From: Bacteroidales bacterium
GTDB lineage: Bacteria > Bacteroidota > Bacteroidia > Bacteroidales > VadinHA17
Reading direction: 5' to 3'
Length of the DNA stretch: 48,608 nucleotides
Assembly (NCBI GenBank): GCA_019429325.1
Contig: JAHYJA010000004.1
Span: 1-48,608 of the forward strand
The position numbers and the translations under genes are program-made. Below the pieces are notes generated by a model. It worked only from the letters and a program-made list of their open reading frames with translations. It searched no databases and was not told the DNA's origin. Positions 32,348-41,801 of the stretch are shown in pieces (position 1 is the stretch's first letter; the number at the start of each line of letters is the position of its first letter).

Positions 32348-33277
32348 ATGAAAATTAAAATTTTTATTACCCCAATGCTTCTGGCTTTTATCTGCCAGGT
32401 CGCCTTCGGGCAGGTTACGGAGGCTGAGAAGACTCTTAGATCCGTGAATGCTGATACTGTTATGGCGTGGAAGAAAGGAGGTGTAATTTCCGCCAACCTT
32501 GCCCAGACATCACTGACTAACTGGGCCGCAGGCGGACAAAATTCCCTTGCAATAAACAGTATCCTGAGTGTTTTTGCCAATTATAAAATGGATAAATCAG
32601 TCTGGGATAATTCTCTCAATCTGGGCTATGGCCTTCTGAAACAGGGCAAGGATGCCGACTTCAGGAAAACCGATGATAAGATCGATTTCCTGTCCAAGTA
32701 CGGAAGGGAAGCGTTTAATAATGTCTATTATGCCGCCTTGCTGAACTTCAAGACACAGATGACACCGGGTTACAATTATCCTGATGTGACAAACAAGATC
32801 TCAGATCTTTTTGCACCCGCATACCTTCTGCTTGCTGTGGGGCTGGATTACAAACCGGACGCGTATTTCAGTGCCTTCCTTGCACCACTGACCGGGAAGT
32901 TCACATTTGTTACCGATGAGACGCTTTCCAATGCAGGAGCTTTTGGCGTAACACCCGGTGAGAAGAGCAAAAGTGAGCTCGGCGGCTACCTGAGGGTAAT
33001 TTATTCAAAAAACGACTTTAAGAATGAATTCCTTCAAAACGTTTCTTTCACCACAAAGATCGATCTCTTCTCCAACTACCTGAATAACCCGCAGAATATA
33101 GATGTCAACTGGGAAACTCTGATTGCACTGAAGGTTAACAAGTATATATCTGTAAGCCTCAACACCCACCTGATCTACGATGATGACATAAAGATCCTTG
33201 CGGAATCATCTGAAATCCCCGGACCCAGAATACAATTCAAGGAAATATTCGGAGTAGGATTCTCATATAATTTCTGA
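32348..33277 (+). CDS. DUF3078-family outer-membrane protein
   Basis: The 309-residue product has a Sec signal (MKIKIFITPMLLAFICQVAFGQ) and belongs to DUF3078. The hallmark is an N-terminal section WKKGGVISANLAQTSLTNWAAGGQNSLAINSILSVFANYK (residues about 41-80). The rest forms amphipathic strands of a barrel and ends in the outer-membrane-type sequence EIFGVGFSYNF with a terminal Phe. The family is common in Bacteroidetes and its role is unknown. Only 25 bp separate it from mscL downstream, so both may be transcribed together. Confidence 0.82.
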   Translation: MKIKIFITPMLLAFICQVAFGQVTEAEKTLRSVNADTVMAWKKGGVISANLAQTSLTNWAAGGQNSLAINSILSVFANYKMDKSVWDNSLNLGYGLLKQGKDADFRKTDDKIDFLSKYGREAFNNVYYAALLNFKTQMTPGYNYPDVTNKISDLFAPAYLLLAVGLDYKPDAYFSAFLAPLTGKFTFVTDETLSNAGAFGVTPGEKSKSELGGYLRVIYSKNDFKNEFLQNVSFTTKIDLFSNYLNNPQNIDVNWETLIALKVNKYISVSLNTHLIYDDDIKILAESSEIPGPRIQFKEIFGVGFSYNF

Positions 33278-33302
33278 TAACTAACAACTAAAACCTGACA
33301 AA

Positions 33303-33701
33303 ATGAAAATTTTAGACGAATTCAAAGCTTTTGCAATTAAAGGCAATGTTGTCGACATGGCTGTGGGTATCATTATTGGTCTTGCTTTCGGCAAGATCGT
33401 CTCATCAGCGGTAAATGACATCATCATGCCACCGATCGGATTACTTCTTGGTGGTGTCAACTTTACAGATCTGAAAGTTGTCATGAAAGCAGCTACTGAA
33501 ACAGTTCCCGCGGTGACCTGGAATTACGGTAATTTTATTCAGGTGATAATTGATTTCTTAATTGTCGCTTTTGTTGTCTTTCTGCTTATTAGAGCAATTA
33601 ATGCAGACAAAAAGAAGGAAGCAGCAGCTCCTCCGCCTCCCCCGGCTCCTTCAAAAGAGGAAACACTGCTGACCGAGATCCGCGATCTGCTGAAGAAATA
33701 A
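33303..33701 (+). CDS. mscL: Large-conductance mechanosensitive channel MscL
   Basis: MscL is a homopentameric inner-membrane pore that releases solutes on hypo-osmotic shock. The 132-residue length is normal. The pore helix [39 protein letters not shown] (residues about 14-52) and TM2 ([23 protein letters not shown]) are clear. A Pro/Ala-rich linker (APPPPPAPS) leads to the C-terminal helical bundle sequence [14 protein letters not shown]. Its stop overlaps the start of the GH95 gene by one base (TAATG), an unexpected partner for an osmotic valve, so the coupling may be incidental. Confidence 0.96.
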   Translation: MKILDEFKAFAIKGNVVDMAVGIIIGLAFGKIVSSAVNDIIMPPIGLLLGGVNFTDLKVVMKAATETVPAVTWNYGNFIQVIIDFLIVAFVVFLLIRAINADKKKEAAAPPPPPAPSKEETLLTEIRDLLKK

Positions 33702-36037
33702 TGGTAAGTATGGTAAGGGCGTTGCATGCAACGCCCCTTCTTTTAATACTGAATTGTTCATTTTTATGCGGGCAGGAACTCCCCTCAGGCATGAAGATCT
33801 GGTTCAGCAAACCTGCTGAAACCTGGAATGATGCTCTTCCGGTCGGCAACGGGAGGCTTGGCGCAATGGTCTTCGGCACGGTAGCGAATGAAAGGCTTCA
33901 GCTTAACGAGGAGTCTGTCTGGACCGGTGAGCCCCGCCGGGATGCCAATCCTGATGCTCTCAGGACACTTCCCAAAGTAAGGCAGCTATTGTTTGAAGGC
34001 AAGTACACGGAAGCTGAGCAACTTGCCCAAAGCGGTATCCTTGGCAGGTTTCGCCGCGACCAGGCCTCAAGTTACCAGACGCTTGGAGATCTTAACCTCA
34101 AATTCAGACAACTTAAAGGGATAAGTAATTACAGGAGAGAACTTGACATAGGGGAGGCTGTTGCCAGGGTTTTCTATACGGCTAACCAGACAAACTTCGT
34201 CAGGGAGATCTTCTCAAGTGCAGCGGATCAGGCACTGGTAATCCGGCTGACAGCCGAAAGGGAGGGTGCCCTCTCATTCACTGCCCGCCTATCTCGTCCG
34301 GGCAACAAGGCTGGTTTTATTGCTCAAAATAACCAGATCACAATGACTGAGCACGTGGGTGACGGCACAGGTGTTAGAATGGTTGCACGTTTGAGAGTGC
34401 TGGCCGATGGTGGTTCACTTGTCAGCGGCGGTGACAGCATAATGATCGAAAAGGCAAACTCTGTTACAATATTACTCACCGCAGCTACAGATTACGCTGG
34501 CATTGATCCGCTTGCCGTATCAGCCGCACAGATTGAGAAAGCAGCAGAACGGCAGTATACTGATATCCTCAGGGATCATATTACCGATTATAAATCCTTT
34601 TTCGACCGTGTAAGGCTAGATCTGGGTTCATCTGACGGTAATTTCTTCACAACTGACGCCCGCATCATTGCCATGCAGAACGGATATACTGATACGGACC
34701 TGATCGAGCTTTACTACCAGTTTGGAAGGTACCTGCTCATCAGCAGCTCCAGACCCGGCTCTCTTCCTGCAAACCTGCAGGGGATATGGGCCGACGGCCT
34801 TCGACCGCCATGGAGCGCAGACTACCATATCAACGTAAATATTCAGATGAATTACTGGCCGTCTGAAATCACAAACCTGGGAGAACTGCACCGGCCGTTT
34901 ATCGAATTCATCGATGCACTAAGGCCGGGCGGGCGAAGAACGGCAAAAGAGGTGTACGGCATGAAGGGAATTGTTGCACATTACACTACCGATGTCTGGC
35001 ACTATACCGAACCACTCGGTGCAATTGTATACGGCATGTGGCCGATGGGAATCGCCTGGAGCTGTCAGAACATCTGGGATCACTATCTTTTTGGCGGAGA
35101 TGAGGAGTATCTCAGATCAAAATCCTATCCGATAATGAAGGAGGCCGCCGAGTTTTGTATGGACTGGCTGGTGAGGGATCCACGAACAGGATTTCTTGTA
35201 TCCGGACCTTCGGTATCGCCTGAAAACAGTTTCATAATACCCGGAAATGGCGGGCGGGCAAGCATGGTATTGGGGCCCACAATGGATCACATGATCATCC
35301 GCGACCTGCTTCAGAATACTATTGAGGCAACTATTGTGCTTAATACCGACCGGGCTTTCCGGACACGGATGCAGAGAACTCTTGAAAGGCTCGCGCCCAC
35401 AAGGATCGGATCCGACGGTCGACTGATGGAGTGGCCCGAAGAGTTCGAAGAAGCTGAACCCGGACACAGGCACATTTCACACCTTTACGGGCTTCATCCC
35501 GGAAACCAGGTCACAAAACAGAACCATCCTGAGCTTATGGATGCTGCACGGAAAACAATTGAATACCGGCTATCGCACGGAGGCGGGCATACAGGCTGGA
35601 GCAGGGCATGGATAATCAATTTCTATGCACGGCTTCTCGACGGAGAGAAAGCTTACGAGAATGTTCTTGAACTCCTGAGAAAATCAACCCTTAATAACTT
35701 GTTCGACACTCACCCTCCCTTCCAGATAGACGGCAATTTCGGAGGTACAGCCGGGATAACAGAGATGCTTCTTCAGAGCCATGCCGGAGAAGTGGAACTT
35801 CTGCCTGCACTGCCTGCGGCATGGAACAAGGGCTTTATACATGGACTTATGGCAAGGGGTGGATTTGAAGTGGATATCGACTGGGAGAACGGAAGACTTA
35901 AGCATGCAAGGATAAACTCAAAACTTGGCAATCCATTGAAACTGACCTGTTCCGGAAAAGTTGTTAAGTTACCTTCTACAGAAAAAGGGAAATCATACCA
36001 TTTCGGTGCAGGATTATCGCAATTACCTGACAGATAG
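33701..36037 (+). CDS. GH95-family alpha-L-fucosidase-type glycosidase
   Basis: The 778-residue exported enzyme (signal in the first 25 residues, ending CGQ) belongs to GH95, which comprises 1,2-alpha-L-fucosidases and alpha-L-galactosidases. Supporting blocks are [37 protein letters not shown] at the N-terminal beta domain and [55 protein letters not shown] in the (alpha/alpha)6 barrel. [14 protein letters not shown] follows, and the C-terminal [35 protein letters not shown] closes the set. The start ATG shares a base with the mscL stop. No SusC/SusD pair or other fucose gene is close by, so it is not part of a full polysaccharide locus. Fucose versus galactose specificity is not decided. 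Confidence 0.9.
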   Translation: MVSMVRALHATPLLLILNCSFLCGQELPSGMKIWFSKPAETWNDALPVGNGRLGAMVFGTVANERLQLNEESVWTGEPRRDANPDALRTLPKVRQLLFEGKYTEAEQLAQSGILGRFRRDQASSYQTLGDLNLKFRQLKGISNYRRELDIGEAVARVFYTANQTNFVREIFSSAADQALVIRLTAEREGALSFTARLSRPGNKAGFIAQNNQITMTEHVGDGTGVRMVARLRVLADGGSLVSGGDSIMIEKANSVTILLTAATDYAGIDPLAVSAAQIEKAAERQYTDILRDHITDYKSFFDRVRLDLGSSDGNFFTTDARIIAMQNGYTDTDLIELYYQFGRYLLISSSRPGSLPANLQGIWADGLRPPWSADYHINVNIQMNYWPSEITNLGELHRPFIEFIDALRPGGRRTAKEVYGMKGIVAHYTTDVWHYTEPLGAIVYGMWPMGIAWSCQNIWDHYLFGGDEEYLRSKSYPIMKEAAEFCMDWLVRDPRTGFLVSGPSVSPENSFIIPGNGGRASMVLGPTMDHMIIRDLLQNTIEATIVLNTDRAFRTRMQRTLERLAPTRIGSDGRLMEWPEEFEEAEPGHRHISHLYGLHPGNQVTKQNHPELMDAARKTIEYRLSHGGGHTGWSRAWIINFYARLLDGEKAYENVLELLRKSTLNNLFDTHPPFQIDGNFGGTAGITEMLLQSHAGEVELLPALPAAWNKGFIHGLMARGGFEVDIDWENGRLKHARINSKLGNPLKLTCSGKVVKLPSTEKGKSYHFGAGLSQLPDR

Positions 36038-36348
36038 CGGAGGCTGTAACCATAACTTTAAACCTGCCGAAACTCCTTCATTATTCCCGAACCTGATTGT
36101 CAGGGAGACTTTGAAAATTGAAGAAATATTCATTTTTGAATAAAAATCACGAAAGGAGTACTAAATTTAATAGTTATTAAAATAGCTCTTTTAACCGCAA
36201 AGTACGCGGATCCGGAACAAAGGAAACAAAGTTAAAAATCATATTGCCAATACTTTGCGTTCTTTGCGCTTTTTCTTTGCGATCTCTGCGGTTAATGGAT
36301 TCAGACTTTTAATTATGTGCTTCCTTCATCAAATGCATCTTTTATCTG
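36038..36348. other. Intergenic region holding palindromic element copy 2
   Basis: This 311-bp gap lies between GH95 and the Ca2+-type ATPase. It contains the repeated element at 36188-36301. I found no convincing promoter box or small gene, although transcription of the ATPase gene must start here or further upstream. Confidence 0.45.
36188..36301. repeat. Palindromic interspersed element, copy 2
   Basis: This roughly 114-bp element is inverted relative to copy 1 at 32149-32260. Its right part (36253-36301) agrees with copy 1 at 43 of 49 positions, and the left part shares the AATATG and CTTTG-rich blocks more loosely. The two ends form an imperfect inverted repeat (TTAACCGCAAAG against CTTTGCG...GCGGTTAA). 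It lies 48 bp upstream of the ATPase start. No outer 14-bp repeat like that of copy 1 is present. Confidence 0.6.
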
Positions 36349-39027
36349 ATGATCAGCTATTATAACCAGAGCACTGAAGAGATATTCCTTCATTTAAAGA
36401 CCTCGCCGGAAACCGGATTATCTTCAGAGGAAGTCAGAAAAAGGCTCGGCGAATACGGATATAACAAGCTTGAATCCAAATCGAGGAAAAGTTTCCTTCA
36501 GAAGTTCTTTGCACAGTTCAAAAGCTTCATGATAATAATTCTGCTTATAGCTGCTGCTATATCCGGAGTTGTTGGTGTTATGGAAGGGGAAGGATTGCTT
36601 GACACCTTTGTGATCCTCGGGATCCTTATACTTAATGCTTTTGTGGGAGCCTATCAGGAGATAAAGGCTGAAACATCCCTTGAAGCCCTGAAAAATCTTG
36701 CCGCCCCTGAGACAAAAGCTCTGCGGGATGGAGTGACAAAAGTGATACCAACCAGCGGACTGGTTCCCGGAGATGTAGTAATCCTTGAAACCGGAGGAGT
36801 GGTTCCAGCAGATCTCCGGCTCACCGAGGCGATCAATCTGAAGATACAGGAATCAGCGCTTACCGGTGAATCCGTTTCCGTTGAAAAACATGCTGATGTA
36901 TTGCCGGGGGAAGATATTGCTCTCGGAGACCGCATCAACATGGCATTTTCAGGCAGTATGGTCACATACGGCAGGGGTCGCGGGGTTGTTGTCTTCACCG
37001 GAATGAAGACTGAGGTGGGGAAGATTGCACACATGCTGCAGGAGACTGTTGATACTGAAACACCTATGAGCCGGCGGCTCGGTCAGCTCGGGAAAATCCT
37101 GGGTACAGCTGCGCTGATCATATGTGCTGTGATCTTTATCGTCGGGGTGCTCTACGGAAACTCAGTCTTAAGAATGTTCATGACAGCCGTCAGCCTGGCA
37201 GTAGCTGCCATTCCTGAGGGACTGCCTGCCGTTTCTACGGTTGTCCTGGCGATCGGAGTACAGCGAATGGTTAAGAGGAATGCAATAATCCGAACACTTC
37301 CTTCAGTAGAGACACTGGGCAGTGCAACCGTAATATGCTCTGACAAAACCGGCACACTTACCCAGAACAAAATGACTGTGGTTGAAGCTTATGTCAATCA
37401 TAAAAAAGATATAGTAAACAGGGATGCTCCCTCCACTACCCTGAATCCCGAGGAGCACAGACTGCTGTCAATAGCTGTCCTGTGTGCTGATGCGCAAGCC
37501 AGTACAGGTACGGACGGCAAGCCGGATTTTTCAGGTGACCCCACAGAGACTGCACTTCTTGATTTCGGAATTCTCTATGGGGTGTATAAAAGTGAAATTG
37601 AAAAGGAACGCCCCAGGATAGCCGAGATCCCTTTCGACTCTGAAAGGAAGCGGATGACCACGGTTAACAGGATGAGCGACAATATAATCCGGATAAATCT
37701 TAAAGGAGGTGCAGATGAAGTCATGAGTGTTTGTGACAGTATATTGATAGAAGGCAAAATAAGGCCTATAACCCCGGATGATACCGGACTGATACATCTG
37801 GCGAATGAAACGATGGCAGATTCCGCACTTAGGGTACTGGCGATAGCTTACAGGGACCTTACGGAACTTCCACGCGAAATAAGTGTCGCTGAAATTGAAA
37901 AAGACCTTGTCTTCGTCGGACTGATTGGGATGATTGATCCGGCAAGACCGGAAGTAACTTATGCAGTTGCCAGATGTAACGATGCCGGAATACGTCCGGT
38001 TATGATAACCGGTGATCATAAAAACACCGCAATGGCGATAGCCCGCGAGATTGGGATATTCAGGGAGGGAGACCTGGCTGTGACAGGTGCTGAGCTGGAA
38101 AAAATAAGTGAGGAAGAGTTCCGGACCACTGTGACCTCTTACTCTGTTTATGCGAGAGTGGCACCTGAGCACAAGGTACGGATAGTAAAGGCTCTTCAGT
38201 TGCATGACGAGGTTGTCGCGATGACGGGTGACGGCGTCAACGATGCTCCGGCGCTTAAACAGGCTGACATCGGGGCAGCTATGGGCATAGCAGGCACCGA
38301 CGTGGCAAAAGGCGCGGCAGACATGGTTCTGACCGATGATAATTTTGCCACCATCGTCTCTGCAGTCGAAGAAGGCAGGAGGATCTATGATAACATCCTG
38401 AAAGCAATACAGTTCCTCCTTTCAACCAATGTCGGGGAGATTTTCCTTCTGCTGATCACCTCGGTCTTCAACCTCGGGATACCCCTCCTCCCTGTGCACA
38501 TACTCTGGGTCAACCTTGTCACTGACAGTCTTCCGGCACTTGCATTAAGCGTCGATCCCGCGGAGAAGGATATAATGAGTCGGAAGCCCCGCAATTCAAA
38601 AAGAGGATTCATGACAAGGGGCATGGTGTGGAGAGTGATGTATCAGGGCATAATGATAGGCATAATTTCACTTATTGCCTATATTATCGGCCTACGCGAC
38701 GGGGGGGAGATCCTGGGTCAGACAATGGCTTTTACAACCCTTATTTTTGCCCAGCTTATGCACGTCCGTAACCTTCATTCAAATACCAGGTCATCCCTGA
38801 CAACAAGTCCGCTTAAGAACAAGCCGCTGGTACTCGCTATCCTGGTCTCGGCAGGCATGGCACTGCTCGTGCTGTTCATTACACCTGTAAGGATAGCCTT
38901 CAGCCTGACGGAAATGGACGGGATACACTGGCTTTATGTCGTATCTTTGTCAATTGTGCCAATCGTTGTGGTCGAGATCTTCAAACTATTAAAGATCAAC
39001 AGCACAAGGGATGAAAAGTCCGGCTGA
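36349..39027 (+). CDS. Calcium-type P2A cation-transporting ATPase
   Basis: The 892-residue inner-membrane pump has actuator motif LTGES at residues 171-175, TM4 motif PEGLP at 289-293, and phosphorylation site DKTGT (Asp332). Nucleotide-domain sequences follow, then [41 protein letters not shown]. Its TM6 reads [22 protein letters not shown], close to the NLVTDGLPALALG consensus of Ca2+-ATPases with the Asp that binds Ca2+. So Ca2+ export (PMCA/SERCA-like) is the best guess; Mn2+ cannot be excluded. It is a single-gene unit and differs from the pump at 14717 in the ion-binding helix. Confidence 0.9.
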   Translation: MISYYNQSTEEIFLHLKTSPETGLSSEEVRKRLGEYGYNKLESKSRKSFLQKFFAQFKSFMIIILLIAAAISGVVGVMEGEGLLDTFVILGILILNAFVGAYQEIKAETSLEALKNLAAPETKALRDGVTKVIPTSGLVPGDVVILETGGVVPADLRLTEAINLKIQESALTGESVSVEKHADVLPGEDIALGDRINMAFSGSMVTYGRGRGVVVFTGMKTEVGKIAHMLQETVDTETPMSRRLGQLGKILGTAALIICAVIFIVGVLYGNSVLRMFMTAVSLAVAAIPEGLPAVSTVVLAIGVQRMVKRNAIIRTLPSVETLGSATVICSDKTGTLTQNKMTVVEAYVNHKKDIVNRDAPSTTLNPEEHRLLSIAVLCADAQASTGTDGKPDFSGDPTETALLDFGILYGVYKSEIEKERPRIAEIPFDSERKRMTTVNRMSDNIIRINLKGGADEVMSVCDSILIEGKIRPITPDDTGLIHLANETMADSALRVLAIAYRDLTELPREISVAEIEKDLVFVGLIGMIDPARPEVTYAVARCNDAGIRPVMITGDHKNTAMAIAREIGIFREGDLAVTGAELEKISEEEFRTTVTSYSVYARVAPEHKVRIVKALQLHDEVVAMTGDGVNDAPALKQADIGAAMGIAGTDVAKGAADMVLTDDNFATIVSAVEEGRRIYDNILKAIQFLLSTNVGEIFLLLITSVFNLGIPLLPVHILWVNLVTDSLPALALSVDPAEKDIMSRKPRNSKRGFMTRGMVWRVMYQGIMIGIISLIAYIIGLRDGGEILGQTMAFTTLIFAQLMHVRNLHSNTRSSLTTSPLKNKPLVLAILVSAGMALLVLFITPVRIAFSLTEMDGIHWLYVVSLSIVPIVVVEIFKLLKINSTRDEKSG

Positions 39028-39067
39028 CCAGGATACCGGGACCTGAGAAGAAGAACATGATCCGGTG

Positions 39068-40063
39068 TCACTTCAGATATTGTTCGAAAAATTCATTCAT
39101 CTTCTCCTGACAGAAATCATTTACACGCCGGACAACGTCCATGGTATGCGGCCATAACGGTAAACGGTAATAAACACAGGGAACACCCAGGGAGTCCAGC
39201 CTGGATTTGAGATCATCGGACTGGCTCACCGGGACCAGTTTGTCGGAAGTTCCGTGAAGGATGAGGGTTGGGGGATCGCCCTTATCAACATGGAATAGAG
39301 GTGAAGCCTCCATGTAGAGTTCAGGGGATTCATCGTATGAATGGGCAATTAATGCTGTAACGAGAGGGTGATTCCTTGCGTATTCAGTAGTGAGGTCAGC
39401 CGGACCGTAAATATTTACCAGGGCCTTTATCCGTTGACTACTGCCTGATACATTTGCGGTATCCTCTCCACCAGGAATTTTCCCCCATCCGTAAGCAGCC
39501 AGCATGGCAAGATGAGCTCCTGCAGAACCTCCGATAAGTGCAATTCTTTCAGGATCATAGCCATAGTTACTTCCATTGTTTAACAACCAGCTTACCGCAT
39601 CAGATATATCCTCGGCACATGCCGGATAAGGACCATCCTTCAGTAACCTGTAGGAAACTGTAGCGGTAATAAAACCCCTCTTTGCAAAATCAACAAGATA
39701 AACCAGATAATCTGATCTTTTCCCGCCCTTCCATGAGCCGCCGTGTATAAAAACCAGCAGAGGCGCAGGGGTAATGATGTTTTTTGGTTTATAGATATCC
39801 AGACGAAGTGAATTCCCGTTAATATTTTTATACTCAATATCCTTGAATTCTTCAACATCCGGAGGAATTTCGGGCGTCAGGCTGACCATTTTCTCAAGCC
39901 CTGTCCATAAGGCAAGATAAACCGCCGGCTCGAAATGGTAGCCGGTTGGGGGCTTCTGAGGATTTAACCCCGACCATATACGGGGTGTTAACATCAGAAA
40001 TATGCCTGTAAGTAAAAGTATCAGTAAGCCAGAAAGAATCTGTTTCAGTATTTTAGATCTCAT
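39068..40063 (-). CDS. Alpha/beta hydrolase, esterase/lipase-like
   Basis: The 331-residue protein has an N-terminal hydrophobic helix (about 8-25), probably a membrane anchor or signal. The serine hydrolase core has the oxyanion motif HGGSWKGG, the nucleophile elbow GGSAGAHLAMLAAYGWG (GxSxG type), a late TLILHGTSDKLVPVSQSDDL containing the acid Asp, and the His in LWPHTMDVV. The pattern fits BD-FAE/acetyl-esterase-like enzymes that remove acyl groups, for example from glycans or lipids. It is 56 bp downstream of the ceramidase-like gene on the same strand, so joint action on lipids or acylated sugars is possible. The substrate is unknown. Confidence 0.82.
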   Translation of the reverse strand: MRSKILKQILSGLLILLLTGIFLMLTPRIWSGLNPQKPPTGYHFEPAVYLALWTGLEKMVSLTPEIPPDVEEFKDIEYKNINGNSLRLDIYKPKNIITPAPLLVFIHGGSWKGGKRSDYLVYLVDFAKRGFITATVSYRLLKDGPYPACAEDISDAVSWLLNNGSNYGYDPERIALIGGSAGAHLAMLAAYGWGKIPGGEDTANVSGSSQRIKALVNIYGPADLTTEYARNHPLVTALIAHSYDESPELYMEASPLFHVDKGDPPTLILHGTSDKLVPVSQSDDLKSRLDSLGVPCVYYRLPLWPHTMDVVRRVNDFCQEKMNEFFEQYLK

Positions 40064-40119
40064 ATTTAAATCTTTGACAGAATTACCGTGTTTTCCATAG
40101 GGTTTTCAATTTATGGGTT

Positions 40120-41673
40120 CTATTTTATCCCGGCCAGCATTTCCATTAGATTCCTGTGCAATATCACAGCTGTTTCAGGACCCAGTGAATTCTCCTCTCC
40201 GTAAGGGGCACGTGAACGGTTGTAAGTGAACGGAGCCCTGACATCCCACTGGCTTTTGGGTATTATATAGCCAATCTCGTCGTTTGTGATGCCAAAAACA
40301 AATTTGTATTTCCCCTGCATCCTGTCCCTGACTGATGGCACTTCAACCGGTTCAATCAGATAATCCCTGCCTTCAGGTGATTCTGTTCCTCCGTTGATAA
40401 TCTCAGGATAGACTTCACCCGGAAGAGTTGCAAATGAAACCGGCCCGATTGTGAAAACAGATAGTTCCGTCCGCATTTTCATCCATCCCGTTGTACTCCC
40501 GTTCAGAACACCGAGGGCAGCTCCGAGCCTGAATAAGTTATTATCAAGAGGCAGGATGACCGTACGCACGATCAGGGAGATCGCTGCAGAATCAATTACA
40601 TCACCCGGCTGGTCCATGGCATTCAGCGCCAGCAGAGCCAGTTGTTTCCCCTGTGCTTCTGCCTTATCAAATGCGGGTTCCGTGAATTCCTCTCGGGTAA
40701 AGGGATCTGCTACTGCCAGGCTTGGGTGTGTGGTCATTAATCCTCCTATTGCTCCGTTAACATAGAGGGCAGTTCCTCCTATGCCCTTTTTAACAAGGCT
40801 GTCGCGGAAAAACACTCCATTCTCCACACCTTCCCTGAAATAATGCGGAAAATCTGAAGTAATAAGCAGATTCTTCCCCCAAAGTGTCTCAGGGTGGTTC
40901 GCCCAGGCAAGCAGGGATCCTATTGCAGTACCGTTTTCACTATCGACCACTTTTATCATTCTGAGACCCGGATCAAAGACTTGTGGTTCTCTTGTATCCT
41001 TAACCATATGAAGCGCACCTGTCATGTCCTCCGACAACTCCAGCCGTACGGGGCGCAGGTTGCTCACGGCACTTATAACAGAATTTACAATCTGGCTCTT
41101 AACATATTCCATATACTCCCTGCTGACACCGCTTCTGATGAACGATTTTCCCCATAACCCCAGCAGATCGGGCCCCTGATGAGTATGAGTCGAGGAAATG
41201 ATGGTGTATGTGATACCTGCATCAGCAGGAATACTGTTCCTTACATCAATAACATCATCATTCATAAATCCGATGGCATCGAGTGCAACAATGGCAAGAC
41301 GGGTTTTCCCGTCATCAAGTATCATCGTCCGGGCCCAGAGATCGTCGTTAATCCCGTTTGCAGCCCTTCGGTTCCCGAATCCTGCAATCCATACCGGATC
41401 AAATCTGCCGTTCCCGTTTCCGTCAGTAAAGGTGTCCCCGTCTTTCGGGTTATACCTGGCATCTCCGTTGATATCAATCCACCGGTCCGGTACTTCAGGC
41501 GTAACCGGTACAGCAGAAAAACCTGCCTTGAGTGGCCGCTTTCCCCCGGCAATGATCTCCATGTCTGCCCGGTATCCGGGATGCCTGTCCTTAAGGTTTG
41601 AAGCGAACCATATCAGAAGGACAACAATAATCAGAAGCAGTATTAACCCCGATATTTTCAATAATTTTCTCAT
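40120..41673 (-). CDS. Neutral/alkaline ceramidase-like protein
   Basis: The 517-residue protein (ATG at 41673; a longer frame has no homology) starts with an N-terminal anchor helix (about 5-24). It resembles the N-terminal catalytic domain of neutral/alkaline non-lysosomal ceramidases. Typical blocks are LKAGFSAVPVTPEVPDRW, DLWARTMILDDGKTRLAIVALDAIGFMN, the His-rich ISSTHTHQGPDLLGLWGKSF and SLLAWANHPETLWGKN. Residues about 67-92 carry Asp/Asn/Gly-rich loops (INGDARYNPKDGD, DGNGNGRFD) that look like Ca2+-binding repeats. The C-terminal domain of classic ceramidases seems reduced. It may act on sphingolipids, which some Bacteroidetes make, or on another amide; that is inference. Confidence 0.75.
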   Translation of the reverse strand: MRKLLKISGLILLLIIVVLLIWFASNLKDRHPGYRADMEIIAGGKRPLKAGFSAVPVTPEVPDRWIDINGDARYNPKDGDTFTDGNGNGRFDPVWIAGFGNRRAANGINDDLWARTMILDDGKTRLAIVALDAIGFMNDDVIDVRNSIPADAGITYTIISSTHTHQGPDLLGLWGKSFIRSGVSREYMEYVKSQIVNSVISAVSNLRPVRLELSEDMTGALHMVKDTREPQVFDPGLRMIKVVDSENGTAIGSLLAWANHPETLWGKNLLITSDFPHYFREGVENGVFFRDSLVKKGIGGTALYVNGAIGGLMTTHPSLAVADPFTREEFTEPAFDKAEAQGKQLALLALNAMDQPGDVIDSAAISLIVRTVILPLDNNLFRLGAALGVLNGSTTGWMKMRTELSVFTIGPVSFATLPGEVYPEIINGGTESPEGRDYLIEPVEVPSVRDRMQGKYKFVFGITNDEIGYIIPKSQWDVRAPFTYNRSRAPYGEENSLGPETAVILHRNLMEMLAGIK

Positions 41674-41801
41674 AAGCTTATCTTTATTGGCTGACAGGTC
41701 CTTTGTATTGGCAGAAAAATTAATTTTGCATCTCAAAGTTACAGGACAAAAGGATAATTTATACGTCTTTTATAAAACTTTTCTAAACGTTTGGATAAAA
41801 C

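Noticed and set aside
24120-36037. A complete polysaccharide utilisation locus around GH92, sulfatase and GH95
   Set aside because: No SusC/SusD pair, no regulator and no contiguous glycosidase cluster. GH95 is 5.7 kb away, beyond unrelated genes.
37531-38205. A 224-codon minus-strand frame inside the second P-type ATPase
   Set aside because: It is antisense to conserved ATPase sequence, with no recognisable domain and no promoter.
41702-41728. Promoter for the CrtI-type gene (TTTG and TAATTTTG)
   Set aside because: The two boxes are only 15 nt apart, shorter than the usual spacing, so support is too weak for a feature.
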